Source: Gossypium raimondii
Taxonomy: Eukaryota; Streptophyta; Magnoliopsida; Malvales; Malvaceae
DNA length: 64,000 nucleotides
NCBI RefSeq assembly: GCF_025698545.1
Contig: NC_068570.1
Coordinates: 8,928,001 to 8,992,000, forward strand
Direction of reading: 5' to 3'
In this document: positions 37,401-48,872 of the stretch, piece after piece
How positions within the stretch are numbered: position 1 is the first letter of the stretch
Layout of the letters: every line of letters starts with the position of its first letter
Position numbers and translations under genes: made by a program
Notes under the pieces: generated by a model
What the model was told of the DNA's origin: nothing
Databases searched by the model: none
What the model saw: the letters and a program-made list of their open reading frames with translations, nothing else

Positions 37401-38040
37401 TTTAACTTATTTTAACATGCTCAAAACTCATACTTTAAAATCTCACCAAAATCAAACTTAATTTCATCAATATCCATTAAAGGTAATCAGATTAAAACTC
37501 AACAATTAGAAAATCTAATACATGGACATGAATTGTTAAGCTTATATAATTAAAATTCTATAAAAATTATTAAAGGAAACATTTCTCGCATTGATTAATT
37601 AAGAAAACTCAAAGCCTTTATAATTTCTTATTCATTGATTCGGTTGGGAAAGATGAGGAAAAGATATTTTCATCTTCTCTCTCCCACTAAATAGCTATAT
37701 ATATAATTGGTAGATTAATTACTTATCACTAATAATGTGTTTAATGTTAATTAATGAATAGTAGTGGAGAAAACCATGGAATTTCACTACCACCATATTA
37801 ATTATGGAATTTATTTTCAAGTACTTATGAAATTAAAACCAATTCTCTATTCCTTTTTATCACTATGCAATTTAATCCTCATACCAATTATACTAGCTTA
37901 ATTGCTTGAATTATTATCTAAGTTTGTTTCTTGATCCCAAATTAGACTCCAATTTTTTTATTCAACTTTCCGAATAACTCAACTTAAAATTTTCAGTTCA
38001 AAATTGACTTTTCCAACATTAAAAGAATTGAATTGTTACA

Positions 38041-39540
38041 ATCTGTCCCCTTAAAAATGATAAAATTTTGATTTCATCTGTCTAAAAACTAAAGATTTAA
38101 ATTGATATAATGGTGAAATTAATTTTAGTTCGATATAACTTAATTTTGTCCATTTCAAAAAAAACTCTGCCTTCCCCCTTGATGCAAGCGGTTTCTTACT
38201 CGTAATTTTGGTGGTAATGATTTACAATTACAAATCATTACCTGTAGAATTGTAAATTAAAGTTTTGGGTGTAAGCAAACAAAAACCTTTAATCGGAGTT
38301 GAGACAATGTTGTGTGTTTTTGCATGTGAACATTTTTAACACGTTGGTGCCAACCAAAAATGAAAAGGAATCCACCAATCTCACATTCTAGAAGTCTTCT
38401 TTGTTAAATCCAATTAAAAAAAGTCTCCATTGTCCAGCGCTGAAAATAAGAAAATAAAATTAATGAAATGTAATTTTCCCGTCATTTTTTTATTTTTCAC
38501 ACAATGATAAGACTTAAAAACCTACGCATCTAATAGCTTATGGCAAAATCTAAGGACTCGATCTTTACCAATTAAAAATGACACCTTAATTTTAGTTACA
38601 TATGTCTACTTCTTTTTCTATGACAAAATATTGAAAAATTAATTATTTGAATTGGATTATATATAAAATTGTTAAAAATATTTTTAAAAAACACTTTAAA
38701 ATAATATAAAAGATGAATGTTATTTTGATAAGATGAAGTTAAAAACTAAGAATCGTTTAAAATCCAAAGCAATCTACTTCTATCTTTCCTACGGCTGAAA
38801 AAGGAAAAAACGAAATCCATTGAAAAAATAAAAACGGCTGCAAGAAAAAAATGAAAAGAAAATTTAGAAAATCCCTGGATTTTCTCTTTCTAAATCCTAT
38901 AACCTACATATAAATGGAAGGTGAACTTTCTTTCTTCACACGTGTTTTCACCCTTCTTTTCTTTTACTTTTCCTTTTATCTACAGTCTCCTATATCTAAA
39001 ATTAAGATTTAATTTTTACAATAATTTGGTCCTTGTTTTTTTATAATATTTAGTCTAATTAAATTATTAATGTCGATTTTTTTAAAATATCATTTTAGCA
39101 TGATGAGTTGGAATATATTTTTTAATCCAAATTAGCTACCAAAACTATTAACAGTGGTGCTAATTATTTGGACTAATGACATGATTTTTTTCATTTTTAG
39201 TCATTATAAAATAATGGTAAAATTGTAGTTTCAATTTCACTACTATGCTCATATTTCACATTTAGTCTTTATTTTTAATTTAATATAATTTAATTCTTTA
39301 CTTTTATAATGACATTAGTTAGTTTAAAGAATGTACATCATTGTAAGTGATAGTTATCTTAATATTTTACCATCACATCCTTTGTATGCTAACAAGCATC
39401 CAAGGATAAAAAGGTTATTTAAAGTTGAAAGGTCAAAAGTGATTCTTTTTTCAATTATATATGAACACTTTGGCAAAGAGAGAGCATGAACATGACAAAG
39501 TGCCATGGCACCGTATTTTTCTACTAATTATGGTTGGATG
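38041..39540. other. Transition from repeats to gene territory, no gene seen
   Basis: 38,041 to about 38,170 is probably a stub of internal sequence of the outer nest-B element (minus-strand polypurine-like AAGGGGACAGAT at its edge). Beyond that is AT-rich sequence without coding potential or clear repeats. Pieces such as TTTTTAGTCATTATAAAATAATGG near 39,195 look like short non-autonomous DNA elements, but I cannot set their ends. Confidence 0.4.
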
Positions 39541-39877
39541 TCAATTTTAGTCACTATACTACGCTTCAATTTAAGTTTTAATCTTTTTACTATAACTGAG
39601 TACCTTAACTTTTACAATGCCTTTAGTTAACCCAAATATTTTATTTTGATTAAAATGATTATGTAAATTTTAAGAGTTGATAACACCATTAAGTTTGTTT
39701 ATTAAATTCATGTCCATTGTATTTTTATTTTTATTTTTATTTTATTTTAAAATGTGACTCCAATTAACTTTATAAAATACAAATTTTGAAAAGGAGAGGA
39801 TTAGAAATGAGCATATAGAGCATAGAGGGACTAAATCCATCAAAATGCATAGTACAGGGATTTTATAGAGAATTTGA
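39541..39877. mobile_element. Probable MITE upstream of the ARF-GAP gene
   Basis: The left end TCAATTTTAGTCACTATAC and the reverse complement of the right end (TCAAATTCTCTATAAAATCCCTGTAC) match loosely as inverted ends. The body contains GACTAAATCC/TTAGTC motifs typical of such elements. I see no clear target duplication. Confidence 0.35.
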
Positions 39878-40551
39878 CCTGTGTTTTATTAAGGAAAAAA
39901 ACTTTAAAAATAATAAAGCGGTAAAGCAGCCATAGCTGTAGCAATTAGCAAAGCTACCCTCTTTCGAAGATCTACAATATTTTCTCTCTCCTTTGTTTCT
40001 ATATTATATTTATATTTATATTTAATCCGGTTTTTATTGCTCCGTTATTTACATAATATTCTTGGAGTTGGATCGGAATTTATTGAATAAGAAGCCACCA
40101 CACGTAAAGCTTGAGAAAATTCCTTTTTCTCTTTGATTCCTGGTCAGTCCTTTCTTTTCTTTTTCATTTTCTAGAGTTCCAAACACGTCACTATTTATAT
40201 ATTTGCGCTGTTTTCTGTTCTTAGGGTGGTTTGATTGTTCAGATCCATTGGTTTTGGTTAGTTGAATTCTTTTTTCTTGGTTTTTTTATATTGCCAGCAA
40301 AATGTTGGTCTAGTAAGGAAAAATAAGAGATTTGTCGTTTCGATTGTTTGATTTTGCTTGGCAGTGTAGGGAAGTTAATGTTTAATCAGTTCTATGGAAT
40401 TGGTAATAATGTAGATAGAAGGATTCAGCCAAAAATGAAAATAATGTAGAAAAAGGAACTTTGGAGTTAACTGGGTTAGAATCTAGTGAATTTTTTTTTT
40501 GTGCGTCTGCTGGTGATTAATTATGATTTGGAGAAAATTCATGCGGACTTA

Positions 40552-40575
40552 ATATATATATATATATATATATAT
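40552..40575. repeat. (AT)12 microsatellite
   Basis: Perfect AT dinucleotide run in the presumed 5'-leader intron of the ARF-GAP gene, about 50 bp before the start codon. Confidence 0.95.
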
Positions 40576-40627
40576 GTACATTTAATTTCTATTTTTGTCT
40601 TTACTTATTTGATATAGGAAGAGTGTG

Positions 40628-43600
40628 ATGGCGAGTCGACTAAAGGAAGATGAGAAAAATGAGCGAATAATTCGGGCTCTTCTCAAACAACCAGAGAATC
40701 GTAGATGTATTAACTGCAACAGTTTGGTATGGATTTCTTGTTTTCTTACAGATTGATGAAATAAAACTCTAGGAGTTGTTCATCTAGTAACTCTTTCGAT
40801 TTAGCTACAGATATATACTTGCTTGTATACATAGGCTTTGAATTGATTGCTCGTTTGCAACTGTGATGTTGATGAAATCAATAATGCTTCTGGTCCGTTT
40901 GTGATTTATTGTATATTATTGATACTTCTATATTTATATCCCTGCATTAATGGAAAATTAACCCATTAATTTTGAAGGAAAATAAATGCAGGGTTTGCTG
41001 GGGTTGGTACTTACTTATGTCTAGTGAGAGTAGCTATATACGTTTGAATACTGTATGGATTTGTTACCATCAGAAAGCCTGATATAAGCTTTGATGATTT
41101 AAAGCCTTATATAAGTTTTGATGATTTCTGGAATCTTCACTCTTGAACCTTTTGGGAACTTCTAATTGTTCCATAAATATTTGTTTGAATATCCTCCCGA
41201 AATGTTGCTTTTGCAGTTCAAATATGTTTTTGTAGCATTTTCCTTATGCTAAGTTGAATGTGATATCTTTATAATGTGTAAATTTGGAAGTGCTTATACT
41301 TTGTCATAGTGTTGCTATTTGCTAACTTGTCAGCTGAGCAGGGGCCTCAATATGTTTGCACAAGTTTCTGGACATTTGTTTGCATCACCTGCAGTGGAAT
41401 ACAGTAAGTGTTCAAATTATTTTGGCACATTAAGTTTTCTCAACATATTGCCTGCTGATTAGCTTTTATCTGAGACACTAGTACCTCTGTGATGATAGTC
41501 AGACATCCTAGGTTTTCTAAAACTGGCTACTGGTTTAAATTGTTTACAGTCGGGAGTTCACACACAGAGTTAAATCAGTATCTATGGCTAAATTTACTTC
41601 TCAAGAAGTTAGTGCTCTTCAAGAAGGGGGAAATCAGGTAAAGATTAACCTTCTCTCTCCCTCTCTCTTGATAAAGAGTAAAAGGAAGAGATTTTTCATG
41701 TATGTAATTCTCTTTTCATTCTATTAATCCATTTTCTCATTCTTGTTCTTTTTTTTTTTCCTTATTTGCAGCGTGCAAAAGAAATCTATTTTAAAGAATG
41801 GGATCCACAGAGTAATTCTGTCCCTGACAGCAGGTTATCACTTAAAAATCCAATCTTTTGGTTCTGTCTTCATTAGTTACAATGTTTCTAAGCCAAAGTT
41901 TTGTTATCAGCAACGTTGAGAGGCTCCGTGACTTCATTAAGCATGTCTATGTGGATAGAAGATATAGTGGTGGGAGAAACTATGACAAGCCTCCTAGAGG
42001 AAAGATGGTAAGGTGCCCTTCCCTGTTCCTGTTTTAAATTGAATGTGAATCAGTTATGAAGTCTGGGATATGATATGATAGGCGTTGAATTTAAACGTTA
42101 GGTTCCTGCTTCTGGAGGAGGGAATTTTTATGCTGTTGAATCTTCAATTAGTGTTATGGTTTTTTGAATTTTGCACTGTGCAGGGTGACAAGGAAGACTT
42201 TTATGAGAATAGGAGGACAGATGGATATCAAGGAGGGTCCAGAAGTCCACCATATGAAGATACATATGAACGCCGTTTCAGTGAAAGGTCCAGTCCAGGA
42301 GGAAGAAATGATGACAGAAATTCTAGATATGGTTATGATGAAAGGAGAAGCCCTGGATATGATCAAGAAAGTCGACAATATAGTGACTACAGAAGTCCTG
42401 CTCGCCATGAAGTAGTCAGTGACTGGCGCCGAGAAGATAGGTTTGCTAATGGGAGGAAACCTGAAGATCATAGAGTATCTGATGGAGATCCAAAGTTGGA
42501 AGGTAGGTCACCTGAGCGACCAAAAGATCTAGAGTCATCCAGTCCCCCAGTGGCTCGTCCTGTTAGAGAAATTTTGGGTGAAAATGTAGTCCCCCTTCGT
42601 ATAAGCGAGCCTCCAAAAGCAAATGGCAGCAGAATTATTGATGGCCCTCAAACACAGGTAGTTTCTGATGGTGCTTGTAATATTAGTTTAATGTTATAGT
42701 CAAGGTTTTGTTTTGATTTAGTTTGCAATGTTCACAAAACTTTTCTTTGTTTTTTTCTGTCATTCCTATCCTGCAAAAAGATAAGTTTTTCATTCTTCAT
42801 CCTCTTAAAGCAATTTTATTTGTCTTAGCCTGATGCATTTTTTTTTCCAAAAGTATGTAGTTTCTGTTTGCTGCCATTTACCACAATTAACCACTTGGCA
42901 CAGTTTCTATTCCTTTGAAATTTACTTTTTCTCCTCACTTTCTGCAAGTGTATTTAGAGTATTTGTCCTACTTTTAGTTTGACTTAGTAGCTCTTTTCCT
43001 GTTGGAATTCCATGTATGCTCTCTGATTTTCATTAATTTCCAAGTTATTCAGAATTATTGTCAATTTGATTATGATACCATGGTTCTTTGCCGCATCATC
43101 ACTTTTATGATGTTTGTCATGATAATATCTACCTCAAAGTTAAATTAAGTTGTTTGCAGTCGAAAAATCAGTAAATGAATGTTTATCGCTGTTCAAAAAT
43201 CATTATTGTGAACTTTTTGCATTTTTTAAGATTTTTTTCCTCCTAGTATTGCATGAAGGGAAAAAAATGTTGCCTGTTTTTCTGTACTTCTGCTCAACTT
43301 TTGTGATGGTACAGAGAAAGGAAATGGACTTAGAGGTGTAATCAAGCTAAGTTGAGCCGAACACAAATAGTGCCAAGCTCGAGCTCGACTCGAAATTCGG
43401 GGCTCAATACTTGACTTGAGCTCGGCTCGAGACATAATTGAGCTACTAGAGCTCAAGCTCGATTAAGCTTGCTTATTAGTTTTTGTACTCATAAAAATGT
43501 AATTTCATAAATAAACATATATTAAAATGAAAAGCTCAATGAGGCTCAGGAGCCATTCGAATCGAGTATTACGCTGCTCGAATTCAGCTTTAGCGGGTTA

Positions 43601-46039
43601 ATAATTACCAAAACGAATTCAAGCATTTTTTTAATCGAACTCGAATAACTTGCGAGCGGCAGGATCTCATTTACACCCGTATGACTCACTATTATATTAC
43701 TTTTGCAGAGAACTGCATCTTCTAGCAGCTTAGGATCTACCGGCGGGAATCCAGCAGAAGTTAAGCTGGAGATGACTGGGAGCTTAATTGATTTTGATGC
43801 TGATCCTGAACCTCCTGTTGCTTCCACAGTTACTCAGGCACCACAAACAACTGAGACTGAATCTTTTGTACAGACAATAAGTTCTAGCAATGACCAAAAC
43901 TGGGCCTCTTTTGATTTTGCTTCTCAGAAAAATGTTTCTCAGGCTCGTTCAAATGTGAACACCCTGGACTCTGTTCTTTCTCAATTGTCAGTTCCAGCAT
44001 CTGTACCCGGTGATCAATCAGGAGTTTATAGCAGTGTCGGTGGACAAATACCTGCCCCTATGGCCAATGTGAATGGAACACCTCTTGGCATCAACTCCAG
44101 TATTGCATTCACAGGGCAGATCGAAATGTCACCCTTTGGTACTGCTGCTCCTGCAGCTGCACCAGTTAGCAATTTCTCAACACTGCCTTCTACTGGTGCT
44201 TTGGCAGCTGCCCCTGGATTAATGCCTGTCAACGGTGGTAGTCCCCAGGTTGGTGGTTATAATGCTGGACAACAGCCTAATATGCAGCAGCAACAGACTT
44301 CTTTTTTCTCTTCAGCTGGTGGTCAGTCTACTACCCAACAATTTATTCCACCTGTTGATGGAGCTTCAACCAATCAGGTGGGAAGTATTTTCTAGTATTG
44401 TGGTATTTTATAGATAATCAACTCTTTGTTCATCTAACTTCACTTTGCACTTTTTATGGCAGCCATGGAATTTTGCTCCTTCACAGCATATGCTGGGGCC
44501 TTTGAGTGCATCAGTTGCACAAATACCTCAAGCTGTCTCAAAACCTACCCAAGATGCCACTTCTACAGTTGCATCAAAGCCTCCTACAGAAACAAAAGAA
44601 AGTGGAAGAAAGGAACTACCTGCGGTAATATCTCTTTAGGCCAAGGACATCCAAGTTCTTGGTTTTGAGGATTATTTATTGTGTTGGCCTCGTGGTTTTT
44701 GCAGGATCTATTTGCTTCAAACTATCCTTCCTATACTGCTGCTGCACCAGGGTGGCAAACTGGCCCACCACGTGGGATGGGTTTGATGATGCAATATAAT
44801 ACTGCAGTGGTACTCCTACATCATAAGAGCAATTTCGTTCATGAGTTCATTCTTTCATACTCAACTGAATGTCCAATTACTTGATGCATCACTTATATTT
44901 CTACATGCTTTTTGTTGTTACAGCCAATGTCTTCATTGCCACAGTCATCAAGGTCAATGAACCCATTTGATCTTGGCAGTGAGGCACCTCCAGTTCAAAC
45001 TCAAACAGTATGTTATTCACATCTTTTGAACTATTCCACTGCTTCTGGCCATGACCGACATTTTTTTGTTGGTTTAAGGATGCTGTAATAACTTTATGAC
45101 ATACTTGTAATGCCGGAATGCTTCTCTTCTGCATTATTTTTAGAATTTAAATCTCATTGTTTCAGAGAGAGAGAGAGAGAAAGCAAGGTTATTTCTTTTA
45201 TGCATAGTGCGATTTTGATTGTTAAATCTTTTATGCATGACGATTCATCCAATAATCACTTCCCAACCTACTTTTACTTTTTGAAATTTGAACACAAAGC
45301 TAGCTATCTCTCCTTGAACTTACCCAGGACTTGCTCATGTATGGTGTTTGACAATCTTCTTTATGTAAATGTTGCTTCTGGTGCAGTTTCCATCAATGGC
45401 TTCCTTACAAGGTGCACTACCAAATATGCCACCTCCTTCCGGCCCAGTGCGTACTTCTAGCCTTGGTACTCCATCATCAGCATGGATGTCACCTCAGTCT
45501 TTACCTTATGCATCATCAGTGGCACAACGTACAGCTTTTTACCCCTGCCCCCCTTTCTTCTTTTTACTTATTTTTATTTTGATCTTTTTGACAAGCTGAA
45601 TTTTTCAAAAACTTATAGGGCCTTACCCAGGGGCACAGTTACCTAATAGCTTGCCACCTTCCAGGTAATTCATTCCTTATCTCTTCATTGCACGTGTTCG
45701 GTGTTTCTGCATGTACGCTGTCCAATGTTTCCTGACATTACTGTGCTAGCCCACGCAATGGCCATTTTATGTTTAAACTATTGTTCTGTTTTATGTTGTG
45801 GCTTCAATCTGGGTTACTGGCTGTGCCTCAAGTTGCCGAGCACCACCTGTTAAAAGTTAATTATAGGTTTATGTTCCTAATCTATGAAATATTCTATGCT
45901 TTGCAGCCATCATATTGGCGGTATCGGCAGTGAAGTCTGTTTTGGTTTTGTGAATACCGATCAACAGGTGGCTGGTAGATTGGCAGCACCAGCTGCCCCA
46001 CAGCCATTCTCTTCTGTTGGGGGTAACCCGTTTGGCTAA
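40628..46039 (+). CDS. AGD14: ARF GTPase-activating protein, AGD14-like (13 coding exons)
   Basis: Activates GTP hydrolysis by ARF GTPases in membrane traffic. Exons: 40628-40726, 41342-41403, 41550-41637, 41772-41833, 41911-42007, 42184-42657, 43709-44377, 44463-44624, 44705-44809, 44924-45007, 45387-45528, 45619-45664, 45907-46039. They sum to 2223 nt (740 codons plus stop), all introns GT-AG and in phase. The ArfGAP zinc finger is Cys27-x2-Cys30-x16-Cys47-x2-Cys50; the catalytic arginine follows as Arg55 in SGIHR. The middle (about residues 140-280) is rich in Arg, Ser, Tyr and Asp. The long C-terminal part is Gln/Ser/Pro/Ala-rich and disordered, ending NPFG. This domain order fits Arabidopsis AGD14 (ZIGA4-type) proteins; the long tail distinguishes it from short ARF-GAPs. 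The start is the first ATG of the exon opening at 40,618 (acceptor TTGATATAG). A leader intron upstream is likely; its donor is not assigned. Confidence 0.93.
43335..43677. mobile_element. MITE in intron 6 of the ARF-GAP gene
   Basis: The ends GGTGTAATCAAG and TCATTTACACC form short inverted repeats. The body is full of GAGCTCGA/TCGAGCTC motifs in both orientations (43,375-43,465), a composition known from a common plant MITE type with GGTGTAA..TTACACC ends. It ends about 30 bp before the 3' splice site of exon 7. I could not confirm a target duplication. Confidence 0.5.
45164..45181. repeat. (AG)9 microsatellite
   Basis: Perfect AG dinucleotide run in intron 10 of the ARF-GAP gene. Confidence 0.95.
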
Positions 46040-46435
46040 GCATCCTTTCGCTGCCTGTAAAATTGATGGAAAGTTTTGGTTTTAGTTGGAATCATCCAAG
46101 CGCTGCTATAAGTTTTTCACTCTTGTTCATTTCGGGGTTCAAGGAATTGATGTCCGTATTGGCAATTTATAGTTAGTTTGAAGCTCATAACGGAAAAGCG
46201 AGGTGCAAAGCTCAAATGTAGCGATGGTACTGCAGTTAAGTTTGTGGGGATCTATTTTACTTTTTTAAATTCTTTTGTGCAGATATGATGTTTTATTCTA
46301 ATTGCGATCAAAGTGATCTGTGTGTTTGCCTACAAATTTTATGCCCCCACCCCCCTCCTCGGTGTTGTATGATTTTGCAGTTGCTATTTGTAACTTTGTA
46401 ATGTAATAATAATATTTTTAAGAACTTGCAATCGG
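46040..46435 (+). other. Probable 3' UTR of the ARF-GAP gene
   Basis: Follows the TAA stop. It is T-rich with TGTAA-type elements, and AATAATAATATTT at 46,405-46,418 is a plausible near-upstream polyadenylation signal. The true cleavage site cannot be fixed from sequence. Confidence 0.5.
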
Positions 46436-47346
46436 CATTTTTGTCTTCTGCATCAACCGTACCATTAGACTCATCAACAAAGTTATTTTTTTTTAACTTT
46501 AAAAAGGTAATAAATATTTGTCCTCCAACTTTAAAAATATTTAATTTTGTTTTTTAATCTTTAAACTTAAACTTCTGTTGTTTGTCAAATTATTCTCAAA
46601 ATATATTAGAAAAGTTAGTGTTTGTTAATTTTGTTGATGTGATATATTGTCATAGTGATGTTACGTCAATAATTAATTATTTTTAAAGTTTAAAAATTCA
46701 CAAAATTAGAAAAGTATTTTTAAAAATTTTATAAGACTACTTAATTGCAAACATAGCATACATTGTATTCAAACTCATGTCCCTCCTGTGTTGAAAACAA
46801 TATTTATAATTTTAATAATTTTTGTATTGAGGATTTTAATAAAATTTGTAATACAAAAGTTTTGCATATTTAATAATTTATGGAAAAATATAGTAAAAAT
46901 AAATTTTACATAAGCTTTATATGATAAGAAAATTTTTCTAGAACTAATAATATTTTTGAGTTTCCATATACAATTATAAGTATAAATTATAAATAATGTA
47001 AATTGAAAAATTAAAATACATCTAAACTTTATTACAAATACAATATTTTGAATTTAAAATCTTTGTTATATTAAATCAAAACTTGATCCATGGTGTAAAG
47101 GTATTGTTATCAGTAATATGAATTGTGATCCATGGCGTAAAGGTATTGTAAATCTATCGTTCCGAAATCCAAATTTAGTTATGACCTAATTTTGCTGCTA
47201 TCATTAATTTAAGAAATTTCTTTTATATACTGTGAGTGATGTTTTTAGATTTCACAAATAAGATTAGAGGATTGATAAAATACTCAATAAAAATATAATA
47301 AGATATTAAAAGTAAATATTTAATAAAAACACATTAAGTTTTTAAA
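46436..47346. other. Intergenic sequence, no gene seen
   Basis: AT-rich. A short direct repeat (TGATCCATGGTGTAAAGGTATTGT and TGATCCATGGCGTAAAGGTATTGT, 47,086-47,150) is the only structure I noticed. Confidence 0.5.
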
Positions 47347-48100
47347 GGATAAACTATCAAAATAATCACTTTTGTTTACCTCCGGTTATATTTTAGTCAA
47401 GTTATCCCGTTGTAATATTTTAGTCACTAAGTCGTTAATTGTTGTTAACGGTGTAATCGTAAGCTGACATGGCACGTTAAGTTATCATTTTAAACAAAAA
47501 TTTTAAGTTAATTTAGACAATCGATCGCTATATTTTTTCGTTTTGAGTATTTTTTTCTTTTATATTTTAACTTTCTTTTTTTTTCTTTTATTTTCTATTC
47601 TCTTTTGTTTCTTACTTTATTTTCCTCCTTCTCCATTTTATTTAACGTAGTTTTTTATGTTTTCATTTGTTAAAACTAGTCTCTATACTTTTTATTTTTG
47701 AACAATTTAATTTTTTGAGTGAGGTGAGTTTGTGGACTAGTTTTTGCAAATGGAAAGTATAAAAACTATGTTAAAATAAATGAAAAAGGTAGAAAAACAG
47801 AGGGAGAAGCAAAAGAGAATGGGAAAAAAAAGTTAAAAGAATATAAAGAAAAAAATTAAATTACTCAAAATGAAAAATATAGGGACCAATTGTAGAATTT
47901 AACCTTAAATTTTCTTTTGAAATGATGATTTAACGTGACACATTAGTTTACCATTACATCGTTGACAGCAATGAACAGCTCAATAACTAAAATGTTATAA
48001 CACGATAACGTAAGTGACTAAAACGTAACATTTCAAACATATATAAGTGACTAAAATGTAATCTGAGACAAACAAAAATGACTAATTTAACAATTTATCC
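47347..48100. mobile_element. Inverted-repeat DNA transposon, non-autonomous, Mutator-like
   Basis: The left end GGATAAACTATCAAAATAATCACTTTTG and the reverse complement of the right end (GGATAAATTGTTAAATTAGTCATTTTTG) match over at least 60 bp, including the following TATTTTAGTCA/CATTTTAGTCAC pieces. Size is 754 bp with no coding capacity. Flanks GTTTTTAAA and ATTTTAAAA match 7 of 9 but are AT-rich, so the duplication is only suggestive. A truncated relative lies at 19,680-19,865. Confidence 0.6.
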
Positions 48101-48322
48101 ATTTTAAAATCACTTATAAAATAAAATAAAAATACATTATAAATATACCAAATAATAACCCATAATTTAATTACAACTAAACATTTGTTGTTGTGTGGAA
48201 ATATTATTAAAAGTGAAGGCAAAATAAGGACATTAGTAACTAACTAAAATTTATTTTTTGAAGCAAATGTGGTCGGAAATTGAAATAATAAAAGTGTGAA
48301 TTGGATTGAACAAGTAATTAAT
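48101..48322 (-). other. Downstream region / probable 3' UTR of the glycine-rich protein gene
   Basis: AT-rich sequence between the DNA transposon and the minus-strand stop at 48,323. The complement of TAATAAAAG (48,284-48,293) and similar T-rich motifs lie here, but I cannot place the polyadenylation site. Confidence 0.35.
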
Positions 48323-48805
48323 TCATGTTTTCTTCTCTTCTACACGGTTGCCCTGGCTGCCTACATTTCCTGCTCGGCCGCCGCCGCCGCCGCCAAATCC
48401 TCCTCCACCGAAACCAGCACAGCTCCCAAAACCTCCTCCTATCCCGCCTCCACCACCACCTCCTCCTCCTCCCCCACCATAGTAGTGTCCTTTATCATTT
48501 TCCTTATAATGCTTTCCAAAGGCACCAATTCCACCACCACCACCACCACCATTCTGAACATAACCAGGACGTCCAAAACCAAAGGTGAAGCCTACACCCT
48601 TGCCGAAGCTAAAGGAATGTCCAAAACCAAAGCTGTTCCCCCCTCTAAAACCACCTCCGCCAATTCTCCAACTGGGGTTACCATCAAAAAACCATTCTGG
48701 CTTCTTCTTCTCCGCCTCTACCTTCCTACCCTCAACACTCTCATATCCCACCACTACCATCAAACAAACCCACAACCCAACCCAACTTAACTTATTCCAA
48801 CCCAT
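48323..48805 (-). CDS. Secreted glycine-rich protein, cell-wall type
   Basis: 160 codons, single exon. The N-terminus MGWNKLSWVGLWVCLMVVVG has a hydrophobic core at about residues 8-20 and looks like a signal peptide, with cleavage likely between residues 20 and 27. A short charged segment (KVEAEKKKPEWFFDG) follows, then Gly-rich runs (about residues 50-150) with GGGF, FGFG and long Gly stretches alternating with Phe, Tyr and His. The C-terminus is Arg/Glu/Lys-rich. Signal peptide plus Gly-rich body is the layout of plant structural glycine-rich proteins of the apoplast. These are named by composition, so no orthologue symbol is given. A TATA box lies about 61 bp upstream. The opposite strand also has open frames here, caused by the GC-rich repeats; the signal peptide and TATA box favour the minus strand. 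Confidence 0.8.
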   Translation of the reverse strand: MGWNKLSWVGLWVCLMVVVGYESVEGRKVEAEKKKPEWFFDGNPSWRIGGGGFRGGNSFGFGHSFSFGKGVGFTFGFGRPGYVQNGGGGGGGIGAFGKHYKENDKGHYYGGGGGGGGGGGGIGGGFGSCAGFGGGGFGGGGGGRAGNVGSQGNRVEEKKT

Positions 48806-48865
48806 ATTTCAATGCAATGCAACGCTCTCCTCTTTCACGGCCATACTAGCTGAGCTCACCATATG

Positions 48866-48871
48866 TTTATA
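48866..48871 (-). promoter_or_regulatory. TATA box of the glycine-rich protein gene
   Basis: On the minus strand TATAAAC lies 61 bp before the start codon at 48,805, which predicts a 5' leader of roughly 30 bases. A CATATG E-box-like site is adjacent (48,860-48,865). Confidence 0.55.
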
Positions 48872-48872
48872 A

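Larger units (their letters stand above)
20394..38040 (-). mobile_element. Outer LTR remnant of nest B, reverse orientation, split by two insertions
   Basis: On the minus strand the LTR begins TGTAACAATTCAATT at 38,040 and ends at 20,394 (plus strand TGTGAAACACTCC). The bases beyond 38,040 read, on the minus strand, AAGGGGACAGAT directly before the LTR, which looks like a polypurine tract. This is therefore most likely a 3' LTR with a stub of internal sequence. Its own parts are 20,394-20,801, about 30,547-31,117 and 36,205-38,040, near 2.8 kb. The flanks TAGTT and ATCTG do not match, as expected for a truncated copy. Many GTCTCGAGAC/TCTCAAGAC repeats lie at 20,690-20,800 and 30,542-30,665. 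Confidence 0.55.

Noticed and set aside
48296..48872. Plus-strand open frames opposite the glycine-rich protein
   Set aside because: They are the reverse complement of Gly-rich codons. The minus-strand reading has a signal peptide and a TATA box at the right distance.
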